Assembly (NCBI GenBank): GCA_937949995.1
Contig: CALFEO010000014.1
Location: 1 to 25,106, forward strand
DNA length: 25,106 nt
From: an uncultured bacterium
Lineage (GTDB): Bacteria; Patescibacteriota; Patescibacteriia; 2-12-FULL-60-25
Reading direction: 5' to 3'
In this document: one piece after another, positions 1-6,553 of the stretch
Layout of the letters: every line of letters begins with the position of its first letter
Numbering within the stretch: the stretch's first letter is position 1
The notes under the pieces: model-generated
What the model was told of the DNA's origin: nothing
Seen by the model: only the letters and a program-made list of their open reading frames with translations
Databases searched by the model: none
Program-made: the position numbers and the translations under genes

Positions 1-1
1 T

Positions 2-67
2 GCCAAAGAGCCGAATGACTTAATGAAGGAGTTATGGCATATTATTAAATGGTACCTAAATCATTAG
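2..67 (+). CDS. possible 3' end of an unidentified gene, cut by the window edge
   Basis: The reading frame starting at base 2 stays open to a TAG at 65-67 and encodes about 21 residues (ending LMKELWHIIKWYLNH). The mix of charged and aromatic residues looks like a genuine protein C-terminus. It is too short to assign to a family. The heptamer array begins just after the stop. An open stretch of this length could arise by chance. Confidence 0.3.
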   Translation, partial: AKEPNDLMKELWHIIKWYLNH

Positions 68-83
68 TTTGCTAGTCTAGAGC

Positions 84-203
84 CTTATTATTTATTATTT
101 GTTATTTAATTAAAGTACCGCCTGCTTTATTATTTATTATTTATTATTTGTTATTTAATTAAAGTACCGCCTGCTTTATTATTTGTTATTTATTATTTGT
201 TAA
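84..203. repeat. heptanucleotide array with a 49-bp higher-order unit
   Basis: This AT-rich stretch has a strict 7-bp period, with units such as TATTATT and TGTTATT. A unit of exactly 49 bp (seven heptamers, 121-169) is seen in full once. A version one heptamer shorter precedes it, and a partial, diverged version follows. The word AAAGTACCG recurs at 112 and 161, exactly 49 bases apart. The array fills the gap up to the stop codon of the next gene. No gene lies in it. Confidence 0.8.
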
Positions 204-1217
204 TTAGAATGAAAGCAGGTTTTTATTGGAGTTGGTGTATTCGATCATTTCGCGGAGGCCTTTGTCGAGTTGGACGAGAGGGATCCAGTTGAGGAGATCT
301 TTGGCGCGCGAGATATCGGGGAGGCCCGGGTCGATGTAGTTGGCAATGTGAGGTTCGAAGCGGACGCGGGAGGTGGAGCCGGTGATTTCCAGAATGCGGC
401 GGGCGACGTTGACCAAACGCAACTCTTCGTCGGAGCCCAAGTTGATGAGTGTGATTTCGATGGGAGATGACATGAGGCGCATGAGGCCGCTGACGATATC
501 CGAAACATAAGCCAGCGAGGTGCGGGTTTCTTCGTCGCCGGTAATGGTGATATCTTTGCCGTCCAAAGCGTTTAAAACCATGTCGGGAATAAGGTTGCCG
601 TCGAAGATTTTCATGCGCGGGCCGTAGGTGCGAAAGATGCGCGCGATTTTGACATCAAGACCGTAGACTTCGGCATAAGTTTGCAAGATGGCCTCGGAAA
701 AGCGTTTGCCCTCGTCGTAAGCACCGCGGGTGGTGAGGTGATCGAGACGGCATTCGTCGACTTCACGGCACGGGTTTGGGTCGCCTCTGCGATTGCCGTA
801 GAGAACGCTTGAAGATGCGTAAAGCACTTTGGCATGATGTTCCACAGCCACGTCCAGAATATTTTTGACGCCGACCGAATTGGTGAGAACAGTGGCGATT
901 TTAAAATCATCGAAGTGACGTTTGGAAATGGGGCAAGCCAAGTGATAAATTTCTTGAATGCCCGTGTATTTGACGTTAAAGCGTTCGAGCTCGGTGAAGC
1001 GGTCGAGATGCAAAGGTTGAGTGATATCGTGGTTAATGAACTCGAAGTGAGGCTCGCGCAATAAGTGATCGATGTTGGCGACAGAGCTGGTGATAAAGTT
1101 GTCGACGCAAATTACATTGCGATCTTTGATGAGCTTGTCGCAAAGATGCGACCCGATAAACCCGGCACCGCCGGTTACCAAAACATTTTTTCGTTCAAAT
1201 TGCACGCTGTGACCCAT
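204..1217 (-). CDS. NAD-dependent epimerase/dehydratase, UDP-glucuronate decarboxylase-like
   Basis: This is a short-chain dehydrogenase/reductase of about 337 residues. The N-terminal NAD-binding motif VTGGAGFIG lies at residues 14-22. Catalytic Y167 and K171 lie in the run AYDEGKR, with a serine run ASSS just upstream near 134-137. The segments YHLACP and RIFRTYGPRM resemble the UDP-xylose synthase (UXS) branch, which converts UDP-glucuronate to UDP-xylose; that substrate is inferred from resemblance. The frame stays open 30 codons upstream to 1307, but that extension only translates a heptamer array. The ATG at 1217 is preferred because an extended -10 box lies 9 bases upstream of it. It stands alone with no operon partner. 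Confidence 0.82.
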   Translation of the reverse strand: MGHSVQFERKNVLVTGGAGFIGSHLCDKLIKDRNVICVDNFITSSVANIDHLLREPHFEFINHDITQPLHLDRFTELERFNVKYTGIQEIYHLACPISKRHFDDFKIATVLTNSVGVKNILDVAVEHHAKVLYASSSVLYGNRRGDPNPCREVDECRLDHLTTRGAYDEGKRFSEAILQTYAEVYGLDVKIARIFRTYGPRMKIFDGNLIPDMVLNALDGKDITITGDEETRTSLAYVSDIVSGLMRLMSSPIEITLINLGSDEELRLVNVARRILEITGSTSRVRFEPHIANYIDPGLPDISRAKDLLNWIPLVQLDKGLREMIEYTNSNKNLLSF

Positions 1218-1226
1218 ATGCGGGTT

Positions 1227-1235
1227 ATTATAACA
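1227..1235 (-). promoter_or_regulatory. extended -10 promoter element, probably leaderless
   Basis: On the minus strand TGTTATAAT matches the extended -10 consensus TGnTATAAT exactly. It ends 9 bases before the ATG at 1217, so transcription should begin at or within a few bases of the start codon. No Shine-Dalgarno sequence is present. A -35-like TCGAAA (4 of 6 matches) 17 bases upstream falls inside the heptamer array. Confidence 0.6.
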
Positions 1236-1238
1236 CAT

Positions 1239-1301
1239 CGAATTTCGTATTTCGAATTTCGAAACACGAACCGCGAACTTGGAACCGGGAACATCGAATT
1301 T
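1239..1301. repeat. heptanucleotide array, nine units, abutting the promoter
   Basis: Nine consecutive 7-bp units such as CGAATTT, CGAACCG and GGAACAT fit the loose pattern (C/G)GAANNN. One unit is CGTATTT. The array starts three bases upstream of the -10 box of the decarboxylase-like gene and occupies the place where the -35 region would be. Two more units of the same type lie near 1355-1369. Confidence 0.85.
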
Positions 1302-1371
1302 CGCCACAGCCAGTCGGCGTAGTCCCGCAAATCATATTCTTAAATAGGTGCGGGATATTTCGTATTTCGCA

Positions 1372-1713
1372 TTAAACCTTTTTGTCATTTCGAATCGGAT
1401 GTGAGAAATCTCCACCATATTCATCTATTTCAGCAAACAAATCATTCCATTTGGGATTCATCATTTTGATTAATTCATTTTTCTTTTCTCGCCTCCATTT
1501 TTTAATTTCTTTTTCACGATCCAAAGCCGAAGACACGTATTCCGTATATTCATAATAAACCAGCTTCCATAGATTGTATTTCGCGGAAAAACTGTTTTTG
1601 TCGGTTTTATTTTTATGTTCAGTTATTCGCCTGTATAAATTATTGGTTATGCCAATGTAGATTACATTGTTGTAAGTATTGGTAATTATGTAAATGTAAA
1701 ATGTTCTCCTCAT
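1372..1713 (-). CDS. small GIY-YIG superfamily nuclease
   Basis: This protein of about 113 residues is essentially one GIY-YIG domain. FYIYIITN is the first signature strand and YIGITNNLYRRITEHK carries the YIG half and the catalytic-region arginine. A conserved glutamate follows in DREKEIKKWRREKK, and NPKWNDLF closes the domain. Single-domain members resemble the UvrC N-terminus and homing nucleases, which cut DNA; the target here is unknown. An in-frame ATG also exists at 1731. The ATG at 1713 is chosen because it fits the family N-terminus and has CATAAT 6 bases upstream. The last 14 or so residues (from GGDFSHPIRND) are encoded by the left copy of repeat R1, and the gene lies between two inverted R1 copies. 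This suggests it belongs to the repeat element. Confidence 0.85.
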   Translation of the reverse strand: MRRTFYIYIITNTYNNVIYIGITNNLYRRITEHKNKTDKNSFSAKYNLWKLVYYEYTEYVSSALDREKEIKKWRREKKNELIKMMNPKWNDLFAEIDEYGGDFSHPIRNDKKV

Positions 1714-1802
1714 ATAAGTATTATGAGGCATTAAAAAGTGATTAAGTCAATAGGAAAGCTGTTGATAAAGGTGGAGATTTCTCACGTCCGATTCGAAATG
1801 AC
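1384..1802. mobile_element. inverted-repeat cassette carrying the GIY-YIG gene
   Basis: The 33-bp termini 1384-1416 and 1770-1802 are inverted copies that differ at one base. Each begins GTCATTTCGAATCGGA and ends GTGAGAAATCTCCACC. Nearly all of the GIY-YIG gene lies between them; its stop codon falls 10 bases outside the left terminus. The same terminus, without this gene, recurs 16 more times at 4498-5054 and 6554-6973. The layout resembles an autonomous copy with dispersed non-autonomous derivatives, as for REP elements and their RAYT enzymes. Mobility is inferred. Confidence 0.6.
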
Positions 1803-1846
1803 GAAGTATGAGAAGTTGTTAATAAGGCGGAGTGAGTTACACCAAG

Positions 1847-2230
1847 TCACCTAAAAGTAAAAAACCTGTGGCCGGCGTAGGTGATGAGGGGGATGAGGGA
1901 CTCGGCGATGAGGACGATTATCAAGTCGTTGATGTGCAGGAGGTTGACGCCGAGGTGGAAGATGGCGGCATTTAGCAATACAGCGGAAAAAGCCACGCAA
2001 GCATATCTCCAGACAGAACCTTGGGCGGGTTTTTGATCGCGGAATGTCCAGAGACGGTGTGCCGTGTAATTGCCGGCGATGGCATAGCCCAAAGAAAGCA
2101 TGTACACGGGCAATAGCGGAAGATCGGGCATGAGTATACGGGAGCAGATCCAATAGACGCAAAATTGAAATACAAAAGTGGCTCCGCCCACGATGACAAA
2201 ACGGATCAGCTTTTTTAACTCGAAAGACAT
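1847..2230 (-). CDS. GtrA-like membrane protein
   Basis: This 127-residue integral membrane protein has four predicted membrane spans. It begins with the family pattern of a basic start (FELKKLIRFVIVGG) and includes NYTAHRLWTFRD between spans 2 and 3 and a C-terminal GHRFFTFR. GtrA-family proteins are thought to flip polyprenyl-phosphate sugars for side-chain glycosylation of surface polymers. The frame stays open to an ATG at 2341 inside the protease gene, but the extra N-terminus only translates a dispersed hairpin repeat, so the ATG at 2230 (or 2245) is preferred. No strong ribosome-binding site is seen. The GT2 and GT-C-like genes further right may be its partners. Confidence 0.85.
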   Translation of the reverse strand: MSFELKKLIRFVIVGGATFVFQFCVYWICSRILMPDLPLLPVYMLSLGYAIAGNYTAHRLWTFRDQKPAQGSVWRYACVAFSAVLLNAAIFHLGVNLLHINDLIIVLIAESLIPLITYAGHRFFTFR

Positions 2231-2243
2231 CCGGACTTTCGTC

Positions 2244-2270
2244 ATTCCCGCGGTCGGTTGAGGCGGGAAT
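2244..2270. repeat. short hairpin repeat between protease and gtrA-like gene
   Basis: ATTCCCGC at 2244-2251 pairs with GCGGGAAT at 2263-2270 around an 11-base loop. The surrounding words (GTCATTCCCGC, GCGGGAATCCAC) look like a widespread class of small bacterial intergenic repeats. It lacks the T-run of an intrinsic terminator. Confidence 0.55.
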
Positions 2271-2321
2271 CCACGAAACTTTTGTCGTGATGACGTGTAT
2301 TTGTTATCCAACAGTATTTGA

Positions 2322-4244
2322 TTAGCGGGGCCATGAGTCATAGAACAGCCTGCCCTCCATGTCAGTTATTTTTTCTCCCAAAGGCGCTTGGCGCCAAGTG
2401 ATATTGTTGATTTGTTTAGCCTCGGTTGCATCGACCATTTCCATAATACCGCCGGACTCGATCATGTACGAGGGCTCACCGCTTTGCACAAAGCGCAGCA
2501 GCTCGCGATTATCGGCCGAGAGAGCGTGCGACATGCGCAAACGCTCGGGATTGGCGGTGCTGATATCCCCTCCTTCGTTAACGGCATAGAGACTTAAAGA
2601 GTAGAGCCGATTTTCATCCGTTCCCCGGCGCAGGATGACGAAAGATTGACCGGGACGCTGTAAGCCCACGGCCATTGTTCCCAATGCGGGCGAGGATTCT
2701 CCCAAAACAATGGGGTCCGGATTGACGGATTCGGGAGTGGCAAGCCAGGCGCGATTGCCCAAAGCTTCGGTGAACAGAATGTGATCCCAAAAAGAATTGG
2801 TTATATCTTGAGTGGAGATGAGAGCTCCGCCTTTGATGATGTCGGATGCGGAGGCGGAGAGTTGGCCGGCGGCGACGAGGACGCCATCCAAGCGGTAAAC
2901 GCGCCAAGCGCCGGTTGTGTCAGTGTCTGATGTGACGATGACTTCGGGAGTGCGATCTTCATCCCAGCGAACGAAAGACGCACGGATGGCGCGTTTATCA
3001 CCCGGATTGCCAACCTGCAATGTGTAAAGATCGTTGCCGGATGAATCGGTGATCCACACGGTTGGCGATTGACCGGAGGCGGATGCGAACAATTGCCATG
3101 GACCGTAAACGGCCGGATCGGCGTAAGTTAACGCCGAGTAAGCATCCAAAATACCGGCTCCCATGCCTTGTGAACCGGCAGGAAAAGGAAACGGTTGCAC
3201 GGTGTCTGTGATACGGCGCGCGATTTGCTCGCCCGTCCAGCCCGGATGCTTGGCTTTGAGCATGGCCGCGACTCCGGTTACAAGCGGTGCGGATAAAGAG
3301 GTACCGCTCCAAGCTCCATAACCCGAGACTTCTTGGCGGTTGCCATCCGGATCATAAGAGGGTTTGGCTGTAAAGATTTGATCGCCCGGCGCGGAAAGGC
3401 TGACACACGAGCCGTAATTGGCGGATGCGTATTTGGAACCATCTTCGGCGGTGGCGGAAACAACCAACAAGCCTTGGTTGGCGGCTCCCTCGTGGCAAGC
3501 CGGAAACAATTTCATGTCCGCAAAATTATGACCCACTTCATCAAAACCATTGCCGGCCGCGATCACGACCAAGATACCGCGAGACGTTGCCTCCAGAATC
3601 GCATCCGCGACATCTTGATCCAATTCACTGCCCTCCAAGCTTAAATTGATAATGTGAGCGCGGTTTTGCGTTGCGTAACGAATGGCGGACGCCAGTTTAT
3701 CGGTTCCGCCGTAGCCGTCGGCATCCAGAATGATCAAGGGCATGATTTTGGCACTCCAAGCCAGGCCGGCGATACCGATGCCATCGTTTCCGCGAGCCGC
3801 GATGAGGGAGGAAACGATTGTGCCATGCTCCCAAGCTTCGCTATAGCCATCCTTACTGACAGGACGAGTGTCGTTATTGTCGGAGACAAAATTCCAGCCA
3901 TGGATATCATCCACAAAACCATTGCCGTCATCATCTTTACCATTCACCTCTTCATCGGTGTTGACCCAAAGCGCACCCTTGAGATCCGGATGCGAATCAT
4001 CCATACCGCTGTCGATAACAGCGACCACGACTTCAAAAGTTGAAGATGCGGGAGCTATGGCCCAAGCCTCGTAGGCGCGAATGGACTCCAAATACCACTG
4101 ATTGTAATGAAAAGTATCGTTGAGCTCGACGCGGGGCAATACCTCGATAGCATAAGGCACAGCTTCTTGAGCTGAAGCCGGAGCAACTGATGAAAATGCC
4201 AGCATGACGGCGCATGATAGGCCAAAAAATAGTTTGAATTTCAT
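2322..4244 (-). CDS. secreted subtilisin-like (S8 family) serine protease
   Basis: This 640-residue exported protease starts with a signal peptide (basic MKFK, hydrophobic core, likely cleavage after ASA near residue 25). The catalytic triad is D78 in VAVIDSGMD, H140 in HGTIVSSL and S316 in GTSLSAP. N232 in AAGN is the oxyanion-hole residue. An acidic loop, NGKDDDGNGFVDDIHGWNF (101-119), is typical of S8 enzymes and probably binds calcium. Residues from about 380 on lack protease motifs and contain β-rich repeats (for example VRWDEDRTPEVIV) that resemble FG-GAP/propeller modules; that assignment is tentative. The protein is likely surface-bound or released. It is unlike its polysaccharide-biosynthesis neighbours. 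Its promoter looks leaderless. Confidence 0.93.
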   Translation of the reverse strand: MKFKLFFGLSCAVMLAFSSVAPASAQEAVPYAIEVLPRVELNDTFHYNQWYLESIRAYEAWAIAPASSTFEVVVAVIDSGMDDSHPDLKGALWVNTDEEVNGKDDDGNGFVDDIHGWNFVSDNNDTRPVSKDGYSEAWEHGTIVSSLIAARGNDGIGIAGLAWSAKIMPLIILDADGYGGTDKLASAIRYATQNRAHIINLSLEGSELDQDVADAILEATSRGILVVIAAGNGFDEVGHNFADMKLFPACHEGAANQGLLVVSATAEDGSKYASANYGSCVSLSAPGDQIFTAKPSYDPDGNRQEVSGYGAWSGTSLSAPLVTGVAAMLKAKHPGWTGEQIARRITDTVQPFPFPAGSQGMGAGILDAYSALTYADPAVYGPWQLFASASGQSPTVWITDSSGNDLYTLQVGNPGDKRAIRASFVRWDEDRTPEVIVTSDTDTTGAWRVYRLDGVLVAAGQLSASASDIIKGGALISTQDITNSFWDHILFTEALGNRAWLATPESVNPDPIVLGESSPALGTMAVGLQRPGQSFVILRRGTDENRLYSLSLYAVNEGGDISTANPERLRMSHALSADNRELLRFVQSGEPSYMIESGGIMEMVDATEAKQINNITWRQAPLGEKITDMEGRLFYDSWPR

Positions 4245-4251
4245 AACAAGG

Positions 4252-4265
4252 AGTATAGCATTATA
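4252..4265 (-). promoter_or_regulatory. -10 region of the protease gene, probably leaderless
   Basis: The minus strand has TGCTATACT (an extended -10) at 4252-4260, ending 7 bases before the ATG at 4244. TATAAT lies at 4260-4265. The first would place the transcript start at the start codon, the second about 8 bases ahead of it. No AGGAGG-like site precedes the ATG. Confidence 0.55.
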
Positions 4266-4268
4266 AAA

Positions 4269-4303
4269 AGCTGCTAGCTACTAGCTGCTAGCTACGAGTA
4301 CTA
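4269..4303. repeat. heptanucleotide array, five units, upstream of the protease promoter
   Basis: Five consecutive 7-bp units of the AGCTGCT / AGCTACT type begin three bases upstream of the TATAAT at 4260-4265. This repeats the arrangement seen at 1239-1301. A related four-unit array (TGGCTAG type) sits at 4871-4898 between R1 copies. Confidence 0.75.
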
Positions 4304-4376
4304 ACTTACGCCGCATCCCCGTAAACCGGTGTAACTCACCCCCAACCTACGCATGAAGCTTCGGTCGGCATGCCTT

Positions 4377-4422
4377 CCCCCTCCTTGTCCGCCTATGGCG
4401 GGTCTTCAAACAAGAGAGGGGG
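4377..4422. repeat. nested hairpin repeat
   Basis: CCCCCTC at 4377 onward pairs, with one bulge, with GAGGGGG ending at 4422. Inside the loop CCGCC and GGCGG (4389-4401) form a second stem. Similar CCCTCTT/AAGAGGG stems occur at 7532-7549 and 22540-22564, so this looks like a dispersed REP-like family. A run of three A follows, which is weak for a terminator. Confidence 0.5.
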
Positions 4423-4442
4423 CTCTTAAAATACCGGGTTTG

Positions 4443-4466
4443 CTTTGAGAGGCATGCCTCTCAAAG
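4443..4466. repeat. perfect 24-bp palindrome
   Basis: CTTTGAGAGGCA is followed immediately by its exact reverse complement, with no loop. It lies between the protease promoter region and the R1 cluster. It could be a protein-binding dyad, a cruciform-forming repeat or part of a dispersed repeat. No T-tract follows on either strand. Confidence 0.6.
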
Positions 4467-4497
4467 TACAGTAAACAGGTTTCCGCCGGCTTTAGTT

Positions 4498-5054
4498 GTC
4501 ATTTCGAACGGACGTGAGAAATCTCCAACCAATAAACCCACTCAAACAAACTCCTTTTGTCATTTCGAACGGATGTGAGAAATCTCCAACCAATAAACCC
4601 ATTCAAACAAACTCCTTTTGTCATTTCGAACGGACGTGAGAAATCTCCGCTTAAGTAACCATGTTGGTAATAACAGCGGAGATTTCTCACATCCGATTCG
4701 AAATGACAAACCATTGTGTATTTAGCTGGTAATAACAGTGGAGATTTCTCACCTTCGTTCTCAGCCTGAGGCTGATGCGCCTAAGGAGCAGAAATGACGA
4801 ATTGTTACTTGGTTGGTAATAACAGTGGAGATTTCTCACCTTCGTTCGAAATGACAAACTGTAGTTGGATTAGCTTGTGGCTAGTGGCTAGAAGCTGATA
4901 AAGGTGGAGATTTCTCACATCCGATTCGAAATGATGAACATTGGTTGAATGAAGATAGTTGTTGAGGTGAAGATTTCTCACCTTCGTTCGAAATGACGAA
5001 TTGTTATTTAGTTGGTAATAACAGTGGAGATTTCTCACGTCCGTTCGAAATGAC
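4498..5054. repeat. left cluster of nine R1 repeats
   Basis: R1 reads GTCATTTCGAA, then 5-6 variable bases, then GTGAGAAATCTCC. Forward copies: 4498-4526, 4559-4587, 4620-4648. Reverse copies: 4678-4707, 4740-4798 (split by a 30-base insert), 4828-4856, 4906-4935, 4969-4997, 5026-5054. The first three are spaced exactly 61 bp apart with near-identical 32-bp spacers. The 4620 and 4678 copies face each other and could form a hairpin with a stem of about 31 bp. The open frames here only read the repeats. Confidence 0.88.
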
Positions 5055-5062
5055 GAATTGAA

Positions 5063-6436
5063 TTAAGTTCCCAGGCGTTTGATGACGATGCGAATGGTTT
5101 TGAGGAGGATGGCCAAGTCGAGCATGAGGGTGCGGTGTTTGATGTAGAAGAGATCGTATTGGAGTTTTTTGAGATTATCCTCGAAGGTGGAGGCGTATGG
5201 GAATTGGACTTGTGCCCAACCTGTGAGGCCCGGGCGGGTGATGTGGCGCAGGGCGTAGTATGGCATTTGGCGGTTAAGCTCCAAGACAAACTCGGGGCGC
5301 TCGGGGCGCGGGCCGATGAGCGACATTTCGCCGCGCAAAACATTCCAGATTTGCGGAAGCTCATCCAAGCGCGAGGCGCGCAGGAATTTGCCGATTTTGG
5401 TGATGCGCGGATCATCCTTTTGCGCGAATTGCGGTTGACCCGGCGCCTCGGCATCTTGGCGCATGGTGCGGAATTTGTAGATGCGAAAATGTTTTTGATT
5501 TTGGCCGATGCGAATTTGCGAATACAAAACCGGACCCGGCGAGCTGATTTTGACGAGTAGAGCGATAAAAGGGAAAAATACGGCTGTAACGATGGCGATG
5601 GGGATGGCGAGCGCTATGTCGAAAAAGCGTTTGATGCCCTCGTAGGCCACCTTTTCGCCCTCGTGGATATGCGCGATAAACCAGCTTTGCGAAATATGCT
5701 CGAGAGGGATGCGCCCGGTGGCCGATTCCTCAAAACCGGCACGATCCACCAAGCGCACGGCCGAAAAAATGGTTTCGTACAAAGCATCCTGCAAACCCGG
5801 CACTTGCTCGGGGCTGTGGGAAACGATAATGGTATCAATATCATGATTGGCAATAAGCTCGCGGATGGATTCGGGCGAAGCCAGCCACACAACCTTGCCA
5901 TCATCAAAGCGCGAACCCGGAGCGGTTTGCACCACCGCCTTGAGCTCGAATCCGGGAGCCACTTCATCGATCAGCTCGGCCACGCGCCCGGCATCCTGCG
6001 GAGATCCTACGAAAAGCAAACGGGTTTTGAAAATGCTTTTGGCAATGATGCGGTTAAAAGCGATGCGCCAGAGATAATCCAACAATAAAACGATGATGAC
6101 GTAGAGGATGAGGTTGCGGCGCGGGGCGATGCCGAAGATGGGCAGGAGATAGAAAAAGCCGAAGGCTAAAAGCAAGTTGGCGATGGTGCCTTCAAAATAT
6201 GTGCGGAGGAATTTGAGCGAATCGCGCGACAAACGCAAATCGTATAAGCCGGCGATGTAAAAACCCAACAACCAAATCAATGATAAAAATAAAAACGGCA
6301 AAGCATGCTGATCGTACGTTGCGCCGGTTACTTCGCGAAAACGCATGAGCAACATGATCGGCACCGAAATTTGAAACACGCAAAAATCACCCAAGAGAAG
6401 GATAAGCTGTTTGATTCGGACGCGGGTGTTTAACAT
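5063..6436 (-). CDS. polyprenyl-phosphate sugar phosphotransferase (WbaP/WcaJ type)
   Basis: This 457-residue enzyme of the bacterial sugar transferase family (PF02397) transfers a sugar-1-phosphate from a nucleotide sugar to undecaprenyl phosphate at the inner membrane. That is the first committed step of surface-polymer synthesis. Four hydrophobic spans fill residues 10-130 and a Rossmann-like region follows (138-210). The catalytic part (267-457) has the re-entrant helix region KRFFDIALAI, then KFRTMR (321-326), RLDELPQIWNVLRGEMSLIG with the Asp-Glu dyad D358/E359, PRPERPEF, and RPGLTGWAQV (401-410). The length is normal for the family. The ATG at 6436 follows a TATAAA box by 9 bases. Sugar specificity cannot be read. 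It sits alone inside the 301-bp inverted repeats. Confidence 0.93.
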   Translation of the reverse strand: MLNTRVRIKQLILLLGDFCVFQISVPIMLLMRFREVTGATYDQHALPFLFLSLIWLLGFYIAGLYDLRLSRDSLKFLRTYFEGTIANLLLAFGFFYLLPIFGIAPRRNLILYVIIVLLLDYLWRIAFNRIIAKSIFKTRLLFVGSPQDAGRVAELIDEVAPGFELKAVVQTAPGSRFDDGKVVWLASPESIRELIANHDIDTIIVSHSPEQVPGLQDALYETIFSAVRLVDRAGFEESATGRIPLEHISQSWFIAHIHEGEKVAYEGIKRFFDIALAIPIAIVTAVFFPFIALLVKISSPGPVLYSQIRIGQNQKHFRIYKFRTMRQDAEAPGQPQFAQKDDPRITKIGKFLRASRLDELPQIWNVLRGEMSLIGPRPERPEFVLELNRQMPYYALRHITRPGLTGWAQVQFPYASTFEDNLKKLQYDLFYIKHRTLMLDLAILLKTIRIVIKRLGT

Positions 6437-6445
6437 ATACGTACG

Positions 6446-6451
6446 TTTATA
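6446..6451 (-). promoter_or_regulatory. -10 box of the sugar transferase gene, probably leaderless
   Basis: TATAAA on the minus strand ends 9 bases before the ATG at 6436, the same geometry as the genes starting at 1217 and 4244. No ribosome-binding site is present. Because the box lies inside the inverted-repeat segment, an inversion would carry promoter and gene together. Confidence 0.5.
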
Positions 6452-6452
6452 A

Positions 6453-6541
6453 CCCCGAAGAACTCATTTCATTCGTTTTCGGGGCAAGCTGTTTGTAACG
6501 GGGTTTGTTGGGTTGCGTAGGGATAAACCTCGTGTTTATCC
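6453..6541. repeat. two hairpins upstream of the sugar transferase gene
   Basis: CCCCGAA (6453-6459) pairs with TTCGGGG (6478-6484). GGATAAAC (6521-6528) pairs with GTTTATCC (6534-6541) around a 5-base loop. Nothing else was recognised between the gene start and the right R1 cluster. Confidence 0.45.
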
Positions 6542-6553
6542 GTGCCAAGCTTC

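Noticed and set aside
1218..1307. N-terminal extension of the decarboxylase-like protein
   Set aside because: The extra 30 residues are a translated heptamer array, and a -10 box lies within that stretch.
2231..2341. N-terminal extension of the GtrA-like protein
   Set aside because: It would overlap the protease gene and it translates a hairpin repeat. Family members start at the basic segment just before the first span.
3333..4043. Long plus-strand frames opposite the protease gene
   Set aside because: The minus strand has a complete signal peptide and S8 catalytic triad; the plus frames are shadows.
4377..4466. Intrinsic terminators after the sugar transferase
   Set aside because: The stems are strong but no T-run follows on the minus strand, and similar stems recur inside coding sequences.
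4498..4707. CRISPR-like array (29-bp repeats, 32-bp spacers)
   Set aside because: Only three direct copies occur, the two spacers differ at one base, later copies are inverted, and no cas gene is present.
4499..4714. 71-residue frame, identical to one at 6757-6972
   Set aside because: Both frames merely translate the R1 repeats in the two inverted arms. They have no start signals and no protein character.
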